Positions 18,425-26,766 of a DNA stretch of 61,786 bases are shown in pieces (positions within the stretch are counted from its first letter, which is position 1; the number at the start of each line of letters is the position of its first letter). The stretch is from NCBI GenBank assembly GCA_030740795.1, contig JASLWO010000054.1, positions 1-61,786 on the forward strand. Direction: 5' to 3'. The notes under the pieces are model-generated. The model was not told the DNA's origin. It searched no databases and saw only the letters and a program-made list of their open reading frames with translations. Source of the DNA: Acidimicrobiales bacterium (lineage in GTDB: Bacteria > Actinomycetota > Acidimicrobiia > Acidimicrobiales > UBA8592). The translations under genes and the position numbers were made by a program.

Positions 18425-18550
18425 TTAGCATTTAGACTACCTGAAGGCGGATTTCATCACCCCATCAGGAACTCATTTCATTTTCTTCAAAATCTAGTTA
18501 GGAAGAAGGTCCGCTCTGGTCTAATCTTCGTGTTGTAGTGAGGAGTAAGT

Positions 18551-19276
18551 ATGGGAAAACTTGATGGGAAAACAATAATCATAACTGGTGGTGCGAAAGG
18601 TCAGGGTGCTGCCGAAGTCAGATTGGCTACAAATCTCGGTGCGAAAGTTGTGGTAACTGACGTTCTTGACGATGAAGGTATACAGCTTGCTGAAGAAACG
18701 GGGAATGTTTATAGGAGCTTGGATGTCACATCTCCTGAACAATGGTCTGACGTCGTGAATTCGGCGGTAAGTGAGTTTGGAAGGATAGACGGGCTTGTCA
18801 ACAATGCAGGAATTTTTGACCACGGTGGAATACTTGATGGCTCTGTAGAACAATTCAAAAAGATCATAGAAGTGAACCAAGTTGGAACTTTTCTAGGTAT
18901 GTCCGCTGTTGCACCAAGTATGGTTTCACAGAAGTCCGGAAGCATCGTCAATATTTCTTCCATTGCTGGAATGCGGGGGTTCGGCGCAATTGCATATGGA
19001 GCAAGCAAATGGGCTGTTCGGGGAATGACAAAAGCTGCAGCAAAAGAGCTAGGTAGCTCAAATATTCGGGTTAACTCTATTCATCCTGGGGCGATAGAAA
19101 CTGACATGCTTTTTGATCTAGGTGACGCCAATGTTAACCGGCTGGTATCTAATGTCCCCATGCAGCGGTCAGGAACTCCAGAAGAGGTCGGAACAACGGT
19201 GATGTTTCTACTTAGCGACGAAGCAAGCTACATCTCTGGTGCAGAAATCGTTGTCGACGGAGGGCTAATAGCCTGA
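18551..19276 (+). CDS. SDR-family oxidoreductase (tandem copy 1)
   Basis: 241 residues, ATG behind GAGGAG. Classical SDR: glycine motif TGGAKGQGAAE, cofactor residues VTDVLDDEG, NNAG, catalytic Ser in NISSIAG, and Tyr/Lys in AYGASKWA. The C-terminus ends ISGAEIVVDGGLIA. The pattern resembles 3-alpha(or 20-beta)-hydroxysteroid dehydrogenases, with the NAD-type Asp after the second strand. It is followed 34 bp later by a close paralogue, so the two are a tandem duplication and probably co-transcribed. Substrate unknown; a hydroxysteroid or similar alcohol is an inference from family. Confidence 0.9.
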   Translation: MGKLDGKTIIITGGAKGQGAAEVRLATNLGAKVVVTDVLDDEGIQLAEETGNVYRSLDVTSPEQWSDVVNSAVSEFGRIDGLVNNAGIFDHGGILDGSVEQFKKIIEVNQVGTFLGMSAVAPSMVSQKSGSIVNISSIAGMRGFGAIAYGASKWAVRGMTKAAAKELGSSNIRVNSIHPGAIETDMLFDLGDANVNRLVSNVPMQRSGTPEEVGTTVMFLLSDEASYISGAEIVVDGGLIA

Positions 19277-19310
19277 TAGGCAAGTCCGAGCGGACAGCAC
19301 AAAGGAATAA

Positions 19311-20036
19311 ATGGGCTCTCTCGATGGAAAAGTAGTGATTGTCACCGGCTCAGCTAAAGGTATGGGCGCAGCTGAGGCTCGGGACGCTGCAAACCAAGGA
19401 GCGCAAGTAATTGTTACCGACATACTTGACGAGCTAGGAGAAGAAATTGCAACTGAAATAAATGCCACCTATCGAACGTTGGACGTCACATCAGAAAAAA
19501 ATTGGGAAATACTTGTCTCCTCAGTAGTTGAGGAATACGGTCGCATCGATGGTGTAGTAAATAATGCTGGGATATACAGTTCACAGGGTATTTTCAATAG
19601 TTCAGTGGAATCTTTCCAAAGGATAATAGAAGTCAACCAATTAGGAACCTATTTGGGGATGGCTGCTATCGCTCCGATAATGGCCAATCAAAAAAGCGGC
19701 AGTATTGTGAATATTTCATCTGTTGCAGGGATGAGAGGGCAGGTCAACATCGCGTATATGGCGAGTAAATGGGCGATCCGAGGAATGACAAAAAGCGTGG
19801 CAAAAACTCTTGCAAGCTCCGGTGTACGATGCAACAGTGTCCACCCTGGAGCAGTGAATACTGACATCTTGTTCAGTCTTGAGGAAGAAACTCTAAATCA
19901 TCTCATCTCTTCGGTTCCGATGGGACGATCAGGAGAACCCTCAGAGGTAGCGAAAGTAGTAACTTTTCTCCTAAGCGATGCTGCAAGTTACATCTCCGGT
20001 GCAGAAATCGTGGTCGATGGAGGAATGATCGCTTGA
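19311..20036 (+). CDS. SDR-family oxidoreductase (tandem copy 2)
   Basis: 241 residues, the same length as its neighbour and collinear with it throughout: TGSAKGMGAAEARDA, VTDILDELG, NNAG, NISSVAGMRG, AYMASKWAIRGMTK and the ending ISGAEIVVDGGMIA. Differences are spread across the chain, more in the middle than at the cofactor site, which points to an old duplication with diverged substrate pockets. Both copies keep all catalytic residues. A short leader with AAGGAATAA precedes the ATG. Confidence 0.9.
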   Translation: MGSLDGKVVIVTGSAKGMGAAEARDAANQGAQVIVTDILDELGEEIATEINATYRTLDVTSEKNWEILVSSVVEEYGRIDGVVNNAGIYSSQGIFNSSVESFQRIIEVNQLGTYLGMAAIAPIMANQKSGSIVNISSVAGMRGQVNIAYMASKWAIRGMTKSVAKTLASSGVRCNSVHPGAVNTDILFSLEEETLNHLISSVPMGRSGEPSEVAKVVTFLLSDAASYISGAEIVVDGGMIA

Positions 20037-20037
20037 T

Positions 20038-20394
20038 TTAAGCAGCAGAGTTGAGCGAGTGATAAGGGGGAGATATCCCACCTCCTTCAACCTTTGATAA
20101 TTCCCTTTCCTCAATAACTGACCAAAGTAAATCACGGAGTTGGGTGGCTATATTAAGATCGCTATTTGCGACGACGAACCCTTCAACGATATCCGAGAGA
20201 GTAGAAAGCCAAGCTCTCCCCCGAAATACAACCGAAATGGTCATAGATCCGTCTCTATTTCTTCTAAGAGTTCTCGAGTGTTCTCCCAAACTCGGGGGGC
20301 CTTTAAACGCTGGAACGTTATAGCCTCTTTCTCGGACAACTGTGCTTAGGGTTCTAACTGTATTTGTAAATAGAAATGATGTTGATTCCGCCAT
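20038..20394 (-). CDS. Hypothetical protein, 118 residues
   Basis: I do not recognise a domain. The composition is that of a real soluble protein (balanced, no low complexity). It starts MAESTSFLFTNTVRTLSTVVR, has a basic stretch SLGEHSRTLRRNRDGSMTISVVF and a C-terminal helix-like segment (NIATQLRDLLWSVIEERELSK). It is convergent with the SDR gene at its stop and divergent from the nuclease gene at its start. No signal peptide or membrane segment. Confidence 0.6.
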   Translation of the reverse strand: MAESTSFLFTNTVRTLSTVVRERGYNVPAFKGPPSLGEHSRTLRRNRDGSMTISVVFRGRAWLSTLSDIVEGFVVANSDLNIATQLRDLLWSVIEERELSKVEGGGISPPYHSLNSAA

Positions 20395-20486
20395 ATACCT
20401 ATTGTGACTGCAAGGTATGACATTTTGTAAAAGCTAAATTGAAGCAATACAGGACTAGAAATTCAAGCTAACTTAAAATTATATCT

Positions 20487-21437
20487 ATGGTCGACTATGA
20501 CATTCCCACCTCTTCTCAGTTAAATCCAGCTCAAAAGAACGTTTTGTCCCAGCTTGGGGCAAAACCAAGCGAGCGTCCTGAATTCTCGGACGACCTTAAA
20601 AAAACATTAAAAGAAAAGCTAGAAGAAGTTTCCCAAAATCTTCTTCGGCAACTTCCCCATAATGAATCTCTTTTTGTGAACAAACATCTGCTGACTCAGA
20701 TAATGGGATGTGAGAAGAGGTATATAGCGGAAAGTCAGGAGAGTTTCGAATGGAGTATCCCGACCGCTAGAGGAACCCTGTCACACAAGGCAATAGAATT
20801 ATCTATCTTCTGGCAAGGACCCAAAGACCCCTTGACTCTTACCAATGAAGCACTAGATAGAGCTGAACAGGGAACTGATTACATGGCAGATTGGATTCAA
20901 GGGCTAAGCGAAGGTGACCGGGCCCAGTTATGCGGTGAGGTAAATTCCCGTGTTGGTTCTTTTCTAGAAACTTGGCCTCCGCTTGAGAAACGTTGGAAGC
21001 CGATGCTTGAAACTCCTATACGGGTCGAGTTAGCCGAAGGAAAAGTTGTTCTTTCCGGAAAAGTAGACCTTACTCTTGGCTCAGCTGGAGGCAATACGGC
21101 AGGAAAGGTAATTGTTGATTTCAAAACTGGTAAATTCTCCCCATCGCATCGAGACGATTTACGTTTCTATGCGTTATTGGACACGATCAGAATAGGGGTC
21201 CCTCCACGACTAGTAGCTAGTTACTACCTTGATCAAGGAGAATTTAGCCCTGAGATTATTAGTGAAGGTGTTCTTGAATCAACTGTCGGACGTGTATCAG
21301 ATGGAATTACTCGCCTGACGGAACTCCGCTTCCAAATGCGGCCTCCTTCGACGCAACCTGGACCTCCATGCCGGTGGTGCCCAGTATCGGAGGACTGCAC
21401 TACTGGGCAAGATTACCTTTCTGATTTTAGCGAGTAA
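20487..21437 (+). CDS. Stand-alone RecB/Cas4-like PD-(D/E)XK nuclease with predicted iron-sulfur cluster
   Basis: 316 residues. The nuclease core is visible as His in ARGTLSHKAIE (H100), D193 (GKVDLTLG), and D211-F-K213 (IVDFKTGKF), followed by RDDLRFYALL in the position of the QxxxY motif. C75 (MGCEKRY) plus C295, C298 and C304 (CRWCPVSEDC) match the four-cysteine cluster that staples the nuclease in AddB, Cas4 and related enzymes. There is no helicase domain and no CRISPR or Cas gene nearby. It probably acts in DNA repair as a single-domain exonuclease. A TAAAAT box at 20474-20479 ends 7 nt before the ATG, suggesting leaderless transcription. Confidence 0.82.
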   Translation: MVDYDIPTSSQLNPAQKNVLSQLGAKPSERPEFSDDLKKTLKEKLEEVSQNLLRQLPHNESLFVNKHLLTQIMGCEKRYIAESQESFEWSIPTARGTLSHKAIELSIFWQGPKDPLTLTNEALDRAEQGTDYMADWIQGLSEGDRAQLCGEVNSRVGSFLETWPPLEKRWKPMLETPIRVELAEGKVVLSGKVDLTLGSAGGNTAGKVIVDFKTGKFSPSHRDDLRFYALLDTIRIGVPPRLVASYYLDQGEFSPEIISEGVLESTVGRVSDGITRLTELRFQMRPPSTQPGPPCRWCPVSEDCTTGQDYLSDFSE

Positions 21438-21498
21438 GGCTGTGGAGAAAACTTGTTGAGATTGAGCATCTTAACTTTCCGTAAGCCACAATGAAGGT

Positions 21499-22254
21499 AT
21501 GGAATTTATAAAAATTGAAGTATCCGGCGGGGTTGCCATTCTTACTTTAAATGACCCTGATAAAAGAAACGCTATCAACTTAAAGATGAACGATGAAATC
21601 TGTGATGCACTAGACGATTTAGAATCTTCTGAAGATGTAGGCTGCCTAATTGTTACAGGATCCGGAAAGGCTTTTTGTGCAGGAGCTGACCTTGGAGATC
21701 TTCTAGCTGCACGTGAACGCGAGAACATTCAAGACATATACCGCGGTTTCCTTAGAATAGCTGATTCGAGTCTGCCTACTATCGCTGCCGTGAATGGAGC
21801 CGCAGTTGGAGCCGGGATGAATATGGCTTTAGCTTGTGATCTGATCCTCGCCGGCGAATCATCTAGATTTGATAGTCGTTTCCTAGCGATCGGTATACAC
21901 CCAGGCGGAGGGCATACTTGGCGGTTAAGGTCACGAACCAATGATCAAGTTATGCGGGCGATGGTTCTTTTCGGAGAAATCCTAAACAGTTCTGAAGCTG
22001 AAAGAATTGGTTTAGTTTGGAAAGTCTCGCCAGATGATCTTCTTCTTGAGGATGCGCATGAGATTGCTTCCAGGACTTCTTATTATTCGAAAGATCTGAC
22101 CAAAGCGACTAAGGAAGCTTTTCAGGGTCTTCCTTTGATAGATAATTCTCAGGACGCGGTACGCCACGAGGTCGGTCCGCAGATACTCTCAATGGAGTCA
22201 GAGGAGTTCAAGCGCCTCGTGACAGAATTGCAGAAGAAAATTAGCTCAAAGTAG
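21499..22254 (+). CDS. Enoyl-CoA hydratase/isomerase (crotonase) superfamily protein lacking the usual catalytic glutamates
   Basis: 251 residues with a crotonase fold: LNDPDKRNAIN, oxyanion-hole segments SGKAFCAGADL and NGAAVGAGMNMALACD, and IGIHPGGGHTW. At the two positions where hydratases carry Glu (E144 and E164 in the rat enzyme) this protein appears to have Asn (GAGMNMALACD) and Phe (DSRFLAIG). A classical hydratase reaction is therefore doubtful; isomerase, hydrolase or other crotonase chemistry is possible. The CoA-binding site looks intact. It is convergent with the GNAT gene, one base between stops. Confidence 0.88.
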   Translation: MEFIKIEVSGGVAILTLNDPDKRNAINLKMNDEICDALDDLESSEDVGCLIVTGSGKAFCAGADLGDLLAARERENIQDIYRGFLRIADSSLPTIAAVNGAAVGAGMNMALACDLILAGESSRFDSRFLAIGIHPGGGHTWRLRSRTNDQVMRAMVLFGEILNSSEAERIGLVWKVSPDDLLLEDAHEIASRTSYYSKDLTKATKEAFQGLPLIDNSQDAVRHEVGPQILSMESEEFKRLVTELQKKISSK

Positions 22255-22255
22255 C

Positions 22256-22885
22256 TTAATTAATCCATTCTTCTATCAACTCAGGAGCCCGAATCTCCCA
22301 TTCTTCGGAAGTTATCGCAAATCGTACATGATCCTCCCATTTACCATTGATTTCTAAATATCTCTGCGCTATTCCCTCATTGCGCAGTCCAAGTTTTTCA
22401 GCTACTCGCTGACTAGAAAAGTTCCGAGGAATAATAGCTACCTGAATTCTATGAAGCTTTAACTCTTCAAAGGCAAAGCGAAGTAAGACAACTAGAGATT
22501 CTGGGGTATAGCCATTTCCAGCGTTTCGTTTGTCTATCCAATATCCCACGTAGCAACTCTGAAATGGACCTCTTTGGATTGAAGAGATATTAATCTCTCC
22601 GCTAAATGAACCATTGACAAAGATACCGAAGCCATAACCTGAACCTAAATGACGTTCCCTATCTCTGGCATTGCATCTAGCTGAGAAGGCATTCTTATCA
22701 TTTATCACATCTGGGATCTCCGGAGGTCTTGTAGGTTCCCATCTGGTTAGCCAATCTACGTTGGCGTTTCTGACTTCAGACCAATCTTCAAAATCGCTAG
22801 ATGCAAGCGGCCGCAATTCCACGCGCCGACCTTTCAAGTCATTATCTTTAAGAGTTGGCTGAGGTCGGAACCGGGATTGTTTCAT
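22256..22885 (-). CDS. GNAT-family N-acetyltransferase, RimJ/RimL type
   Basis: About 209 residues from the ATG at 22885 (a TTG at 22912 is an alternative start). The segments RRVELRPLASSDFEDW, YVGYWIDKRNAGNGYTPE and FEELKLHRIQVAIIPRNFSS, followed by EKLGLRNEGIAQRYLEING, match the RimJ-like acetyltransferases that modify protein N-termini or small molecules with acetyl-CoA. The acetyl-CoA loop here is RNAGNGY. It lies downstream of ppx on the same strand with a 90-bp gap. Substrate unknown. Confidence 0.87.
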   Translation of the reverse strand: MKQSRFRPQPTLKDNDLKGRRVELRPLASSDFEDWSEVRNANVDWLTRWEPTRPPEIPDVINDKNAFSARCNARDRERHLGSGYGFGIFVNGSFSGEINISSIQRGPFQSCYVGYWIDKRNAGNGYTPESLVVLLRFAFEELKLHRIQVAIIPRNFSSQRVAEKLGLRNEGIAQRYLEINGKWEDHVRFAITSEEWEIRAPELIEEWIN

Positions 22886-22975
22886 TGGTTTATTTTTCTT
22901 CTGATATGGCAAGTGCCGATTAAGTTGAGACCCTAGTCGCCAATCCTTTGTTACTGCGACTTGAAATATAATTGT

Positions 22976-23899
22976 TTACTTAAAAATATTCGTGACTAAT
23001 CCATCAAGTACGTCTTTCTCAGAAACCTGAATTTTTTCAAAGTTGAACTTTCTCATTATCTGGACGAGTACACATAACCCTCCGATGATGACGTCAACGC
23101 GACCTTCTTCCATTCCGGGATTGGATAAACGCCCAGCTCTGTTGTCTGTTACTAGGAGTCGGAAGACTTCTTCAATTGATTCTTTAGACATTGAGTGCCT
23201 ATGAATAGCTTCGTATGAATAGTTAGTTAAACCCTGTTCGATCATTGAGGTTGCACTTACCGTCCCCGCAACGCCGATTATGGTATTTGCTTTCAACAAA
23301 CGCGGAATTTCTATAATGACGTCATCTAGATGAAGGTCTATTAGGGAAAGAGCTGCTGAGAGTTCTTCTGGCAGAGGGGGGTCATGATGAATGAAGCGTT
23401 CGTTTATCCTTACGCAACCTATGTTGGCGGAATGGGAGGAATCGTATTCGTCGGTTCCGTAAGCAAACTCTGTTGACCCTCCTCCAATATCGATGACGAG
23501 GTAAGGAGCTTTAGAACTGTCAAGGTCTTGTGTTGCTCCCAGAAACGAAAGTTCCGCTTCTTGTGAGCCAGTGAGAAGTTCTGCTTTCGTATTGATTATT
23601 GTTTCTGCTGCCTCTAGAAAAACTTGGCCATTGGAAGCATCTCGAACTGCAGACGTTGCGACCATGCGTACTTCAGAGACTTTATAGTCACGTAGTTTCT
23701 CTTTGTACCCCATTAATGTGACCAGTGCTCGGTCTATCGCTGTGGACGAGAGCGCCTGTGTTTCATCAACACCTTCTCCAAGACGCGTAATTTGTGTTTC
23801 TCGGATAAGCGTACGGTATTTCTTATCTTGGTTACGCTCCGCGATGAGTAACCGCGTACTGTTTGTTCCACAATCTATAGCTGCTACAACTGAAGCCAT
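22976..23899 (-). CDS. ppx: Exopolyphosphatase/pppGpp phosphatase family (Ppx/GppA)
   Basis: 307 residues, the short actinobacterial form without the C-terminal HD-like region of E. coli Ppx. Actin-like nucleotide-binding motifs are AAIDCGTNSTRLLIAE (5-20) and VIDIGGGSTEFAYG; the catalytic Glu is expected in the stretch following VATSAVRDASNG. It splits phosphate from polyphosphate or pppGpp. Its start lies one base after the DUF501 stop, and the DUF501-ppx pair is a standard actinobacterial neighbour set. Confidence 0.93.
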   Translation of the reverse strand: MASVVAAIDCGTNSTRLLIAERNQDKKYRTLIRETQITRLGEGVDETQALSSTAIDRALVTLMGYKEKLRDYKVSEVRMVATSAVRDASNGQVFLEAAETIINTKAELLTGSQEAELSFLGATQDLDSSKAPYLVIDIGGGSTEFAYGTDEYDSSHSANIGCVRINERFIHHDPPLPEELSAALSLIDLHLDDVIIEIPRLLKANTIIGVAGTVSATSMIEQGLTNYSYEAIHRHSMSKESIEEVFRLLVTDNRAGRLSNPGMEEGRVDVIIGGLCVLVQIMRKFNFEKIQVSEKDVLDGLVTNIFK

Positions 23900-23900
23900 T

Positions 23901-24365
23901 TTATTCTCTAAGTACTTCTACTTTTAATTGCTGGTCTACCCAGATTCCAACTGGGTCTTTCCCGCCGGCTAAAAACCATGCGTAGTGAGCGTGAAGACAT
24001 TTTATACCTACTCTTGTGCCACCAACTCCCCCGGTCGGAGACGGACCTAAATGTTCTGCCGGAATAGCGCTGTTGCGTTCCTCTTCATATCTTTTATGAG
24101 CTGATGCTATTTTTTCAAGTCCTATTTCTGATTCAGCGATCTTTATAGCACCGTTTGATTCGAGCCTACTAATAAGGAGCTTGTCCAGAGGATCTACTAA
24201 CCAATACAAGGTGGGCATTGGAGTTCCGTCATCCAAGAAGGGGGAATTTTTTATGACTCTTGGGGTTCCATCCGGTCTTCGGACTGCCACTTCAAATTTT
24301 CCTTGTGGTTGGCGGCCAAGTAATTCTTGAATCAATCGCACTTCTTCTGCTTCTTGATCTTGCAT
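23901..24365 (-). CDS. DUF501 family protein
   Basis: 154 residues, ATG behind CAGGAGAA. The family pattern is clear: LLGRQPQGKFEVAVRR, TLYWLVDP, then a C-terminal half with GGVGGTRVGIKCLHAHYAW and the ending PVGIWVDQQL. DUF501 is almost confined to actinobacteria, usually between divIC and ppx. It has no established biochemical role. Conserved Cys and His in IKCLHAH could bind a metal (inference). Here it still adjoins ppx but divIC lies 8.4 kb away. Confidence 0.93.
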   Translation of the reverse strand: MQDQEAEEVRLIQELLGRQPQGKFEVAVRRPDGTPRVIKNSPFLDDGTPMPTLYWLVDPLDKLLISRLESNGAIKIAESEIGLEKIASAHKRYEEERNSAIPAEHLGPSPTGGVGGTRVGIKCLHAHYAWFLAGGKDPVGIWVDQQLKVEVLRE

Positions 24366-24378
24366 GGATTCTCCTGAT

Positions 24379-24993
24379 TTACAGGATTACGTACCGGATA
24401 ACCATGAATAAGATGATTGCTATTCCCATAAGAGGAACGGCGAATCTTTTCAAAACTGGTACTGCTACGACGCTAAGGAGGTTCAATTCGGTTTCTTTTT
24501 TATCGCCTAGGTTATTTCCGGTCAAGGTAGTGGCTCGGTTGTTATCTCCTGAGTCGAGAAGTTCTTCAAGGTTGTTTGCAAACTGTGTCATTAATTTTCC
24601 GCTGACGTCACTTATTGCTCCGCGACCAAATTGTGCAATTTTTCCAGTGATAGTCAATTCTGTTTTTACATTCACATTTGTAGCGGTGGGAGAGACTTCC
24701 GAAAGTTCCGCCGTGATTAGCGCGCTAGCGTTTCCAGCTCCTCTTGTATCTCGCCCATCTCCTTTAATAACAATTTTTTTTAGGTCATGATCTTTCTCAA
24801 GATACGTTGCTGTGCCTTTATATTGAGCTGTTATAGGCCCGACTTTTATTTTGACCGCACCGTAGAAATTATCTCCATCTACTTCTTGGAGTTCTGCCCC
24901 CGGGAGGCAAGGAGCTATTCTTTCGGGGGTATTGAATGCTTCCCATACCTCTTCTATTGGTGCGTTAACTTCGATTTCGTTGTTTAGTTCCAT
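24379..24993 (-). CDS. coxG: CoxG-like SRPBCC protein with C-terminal membrane anchor
   Basis: 204 residues. Residues 1-145 form the SRPBCC domain of carbon monoxide dehydrogenase subunit G: EVNAPIEEVWEAFNTPERIAPCLPGA is its hallmark start, and VKIKVGPITAQYKGTATY follows. A hydrophobic C-terminal helix (about 182-202) would anchor it to the membrane. CoxG proteins are thought to recruit the molybdenum hydroxylase to the membrane. It is the last gene of the cox cluster, with its ATG overlapping the upstream MobA-like gene by 10 bp. Confidence 0.9.
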   Translation of the reverse strand: MELNNEIEVNAPIEEVWEAFNTPERIAPCLPGAELQEVDGDNFYGAVKIKVGPITAQYKGTATYLEKDHDLKKIVIKGDGRDTRGAGNASALITAELSEVSPTATNVNVKTELTITGKIAQFGRGAISDVSGKLMTQFANNLEELLDSGDNNRATTLTGNNLGDKKETELNLLSVVAVPVLKRFAVPLMGIAIILFMVIRYVIL

Positions 24994-25592
24994 CGTTCTA
25001 AATCACTCCTTGTGTCAATGTCTATCGGGCTTCCTTCGCATGGTACCTCATTGACTAAATCTGGCCGAAGCCGAAGAAGGGATCGAGCCCCTTCATCGCC
25101 AGAAATTGGTATTAGAGTCCACAACTCTTCGTCTATCTTGACTGGTGGGCACCGGTTCCCAGAAAAGGTTGCCGTCACTAACTGCCCTTCGGCTTCTGAA
25201 ACGGCTGTCCAAGCGCTGCTTGGCACAAGAGGCATATCTCCAAGTCCGACTGTTACAGCAGTGTAGCCGTCTTGGCCAGCGACCGAAATTGCACTCCTTA
25301 GCGATGTTACTTGCCCTTCTTCAAAGTTATGGTTTTGGACAATGGTAATGTTCTCAGAAGTGAGATTAAGGCTACTCTCAGTATGTAGATTGATTGCTCC
25401 GGAGACAATATATACAGCACTGAAATTAGCTTCTATTACATTGTCAATTACCCATTGGAGTACTGGCTTACCTTTAAAATTTGCTAGGAGTTTATGAGTG
25501 TCACCGGAGTAGCGCTGCCCTTTTCCGGCAGCGAGGATAACTGCAGCTGTTCCCTCTTCGGTAGGGGTCTCATAGGGGTGTTGATCACTCAC
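24984..25592 (-). CDS. MobA/MocA-like nucleotidyltransferase (molybdenum cofactor)
   Basis: 202 residues. The nucleotidyltransferase start AAVILAAGKGQRYSGDTHKL carries the phosphate-binding loop, followed by KGKPVLQWVIDNV and the metal-binding GLGDMPLVPSSAW. This is the MobA/MocA/CTP:molybdopterin cytidylyltransferase fold. In a cox cluster it probably makes molybdopterin cytosine dinucleotide, the cofactor of CO dehydrogenase-family enzymes. That specificity is inferred from context. Confidence 0.88.
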   Translation of the reverse strand: MSDQHPYETPTEEGTAAVILAAGKGQRYSGDTHKLLANFKGKPVLQWVIDNVIEANFSAVYIVSGAINLHTESSLNLTSENITIVQNHNFEEGQVTSLRSAISVAGQDGYTAVTVGLGDMPLVPSSAWTAVSEAEGQLVTATFSGNRCPPVKIDEELWTLIPISGDEGARSLLRLRPDLVNEVPCEGSPIDIDTRSDLERWN

Positions 25593-25645
25593 TATCTCAT
25601 TGTAGAGATGTAGATCTGTCTACTTGTTGCTCTAAGGGTAATATT

Positions 25646-26440
25646 TCAGTATTCACCGTGAATAGGCCCTTCCCCAGTTTTAAGGTGAGGGGCTTCTCGA
25701 CCTGTTCTCATCGCAATAATCTCTGCGCAGATTGAAATAGCTGTTTCCTCAGGCGTGCGTGCGCCAAGGTCAATTCCAATTGGGGACATAATTCGTTTGA
25801 ACTGGCTTTCATTCACCCCTGCTTCTTTGAGCCTGTTGGTTCGATTATCGTGCGTTTTTCTACTCCCCATGACTCCGATATACCCAACGCTGGTGTCGAG
25901 GGCCGCTGTAATCGCAGGCACATCAAACTTGTTGTCATGGGTTAAAACACAAATAGCGTCTCGAGGTCCTAGCGTTTCCCCGACTTCCTCAATTAGGTCA
26001 TTTGGCCAAGCATTCTCAACGCTGTCGGCTTGAGGAAATCGTTCTTCGGTAGCGAATACTGGGCGAGCATCACAAACAGTTACTTTGTAACCTAAGATTT
26101 TTGCTACTCGAACCAATGCTGCAGTGAAGTCAACAGCTCCAAAAATAAGCATTTGTGGAGGTGGTGCAAAGCTTTCTATGAAAATAGAGAGTGCTTCATC
26201 TCTCGCTTCTCCTTTGGGGCCATAGTGTCGAATACTTGTTCGTCCTGCGGCTAACTCACCTGCCATATCTCGGGTAAGTACTCGATCTAGGGATTTATCG
26301 CCCAATGACCCTAGGGTTGACCCGTCCGACGTGAGAAGTAATTTCGTGCCCTGTCCAGTTCCTTCAATTATTGTTGCTAATGCAAGAGGAAGTCCTGATT
26401 CAAGATCTTTTTTAAATCGTTCAAAAATATTAAGTTCCAT
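25646..26440 (-). CDS. XdhC/CoxI family protein, two-domain (maturation of molybdenum hydroxylase)
   Basis: 264 residues. The N-terminal part is XdhC_CoxI-like (ALATIIEGTGQGTKLLLTSDG). From about residue 85 it is the XdhC Rossmann domain: PPQMLIFGAVDFTAALVRVA, then VTVCDARPVFATEERFP and the C-terminal GIDLGARTPEETAISICAEI. XdhC proteins bind the molybdopterin cofactor and help sulfurate and insert it. Two bp separate it from the single-domain partner at 26443. Confidence 0.9.
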   Translation of the reverse strand: MELNIFERFKKDLESGLPLALATIIEGTGQGTKLLLTSDGSTLGSLGDKSLDRVLTRDMAGELAAGRTSIRHYGPKGEARDEALSIFIESFAPPPQMLIFGAVDFTAALVRVAKILGYKVTVCDARPVFATEERFPQADSVENAWPNDLIEEVGETLGPRDAICVLTHDNKFDVPAITAALDTSVGYIGVMGSRKTHDNRTNRLKEAGVNESQFKRIMSPIGIDLGARTPEETAISICAEIIAMRTGREAPHLKTGEGPIHGEY

Positions 26441-26442
26441 GT

Positions 26443-26757
26443 CTACCAGTCAAAGGGTTCAATATAAAGATTGATAGTGCCACCGCAGGTAAGTCCCACC
26501 GCGTATGCTTCATCATCGCTATAGCCGAAAGAAACTATTTTTCTCTCGCCACTTTCAATGATTTCTAAGGCTTCAGCGACTACTGCCCCTTCCACACAAC
26601 CACCCGAAACTGATCCCGATACTTTGCCTTCTTCGCTAACGGCCATCGCCGCTCCTGCATCTCTAGGACCAGATCCTTCTAGGGATATCACTCGAGCTAC
26701 AGCACTTCTCATACCTTGTTTTCTCCACTTTTCTAGATCTTTGAGGATTTCTTTCAA
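26443..26757 (-). CDS. XdhC/CoxF-type small accessory protein (N-terminal domain only)
   Basis: 104 residues holding only the XdhC_CoxI N-terminal domain: SAVARVISLEGSGPRDAGAAMAV, then SVSGGCVEGAVVAEA with the conserved Cys, and FGYSDDEAYAVGLTCGGTINL with a second conserved Cys. The small partner and the two-domain protein would act together in cofactor maturation, as with CoxF and CoxI. Its start is 9 bp from the coxE stop. Confidence 0.9.
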   Translation of the reverse strand: MKEILKDLEKWRKQGMRSAVARVISLEGSGPRDAGAAMAVSEEGKVSGSVSGGCVEGAVVAEALEIIESGERKIVSFGYSDDEAYAVGLTCGGTINLYIEPFDW

Positions 26758-26766
26758 GGCTCTCTC

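Noticed and set aside
20487-21437. Cas4 of a CRISPR system
   Set aside because: No repeat array or other cas gene is present anywhere in the window; general RecB-like repair nuclease fits better.
24260-24790. 176-residue plus-strand frame
   Set aside because: Antisense to DUF501 and coxG, both of which have clear family motifs.
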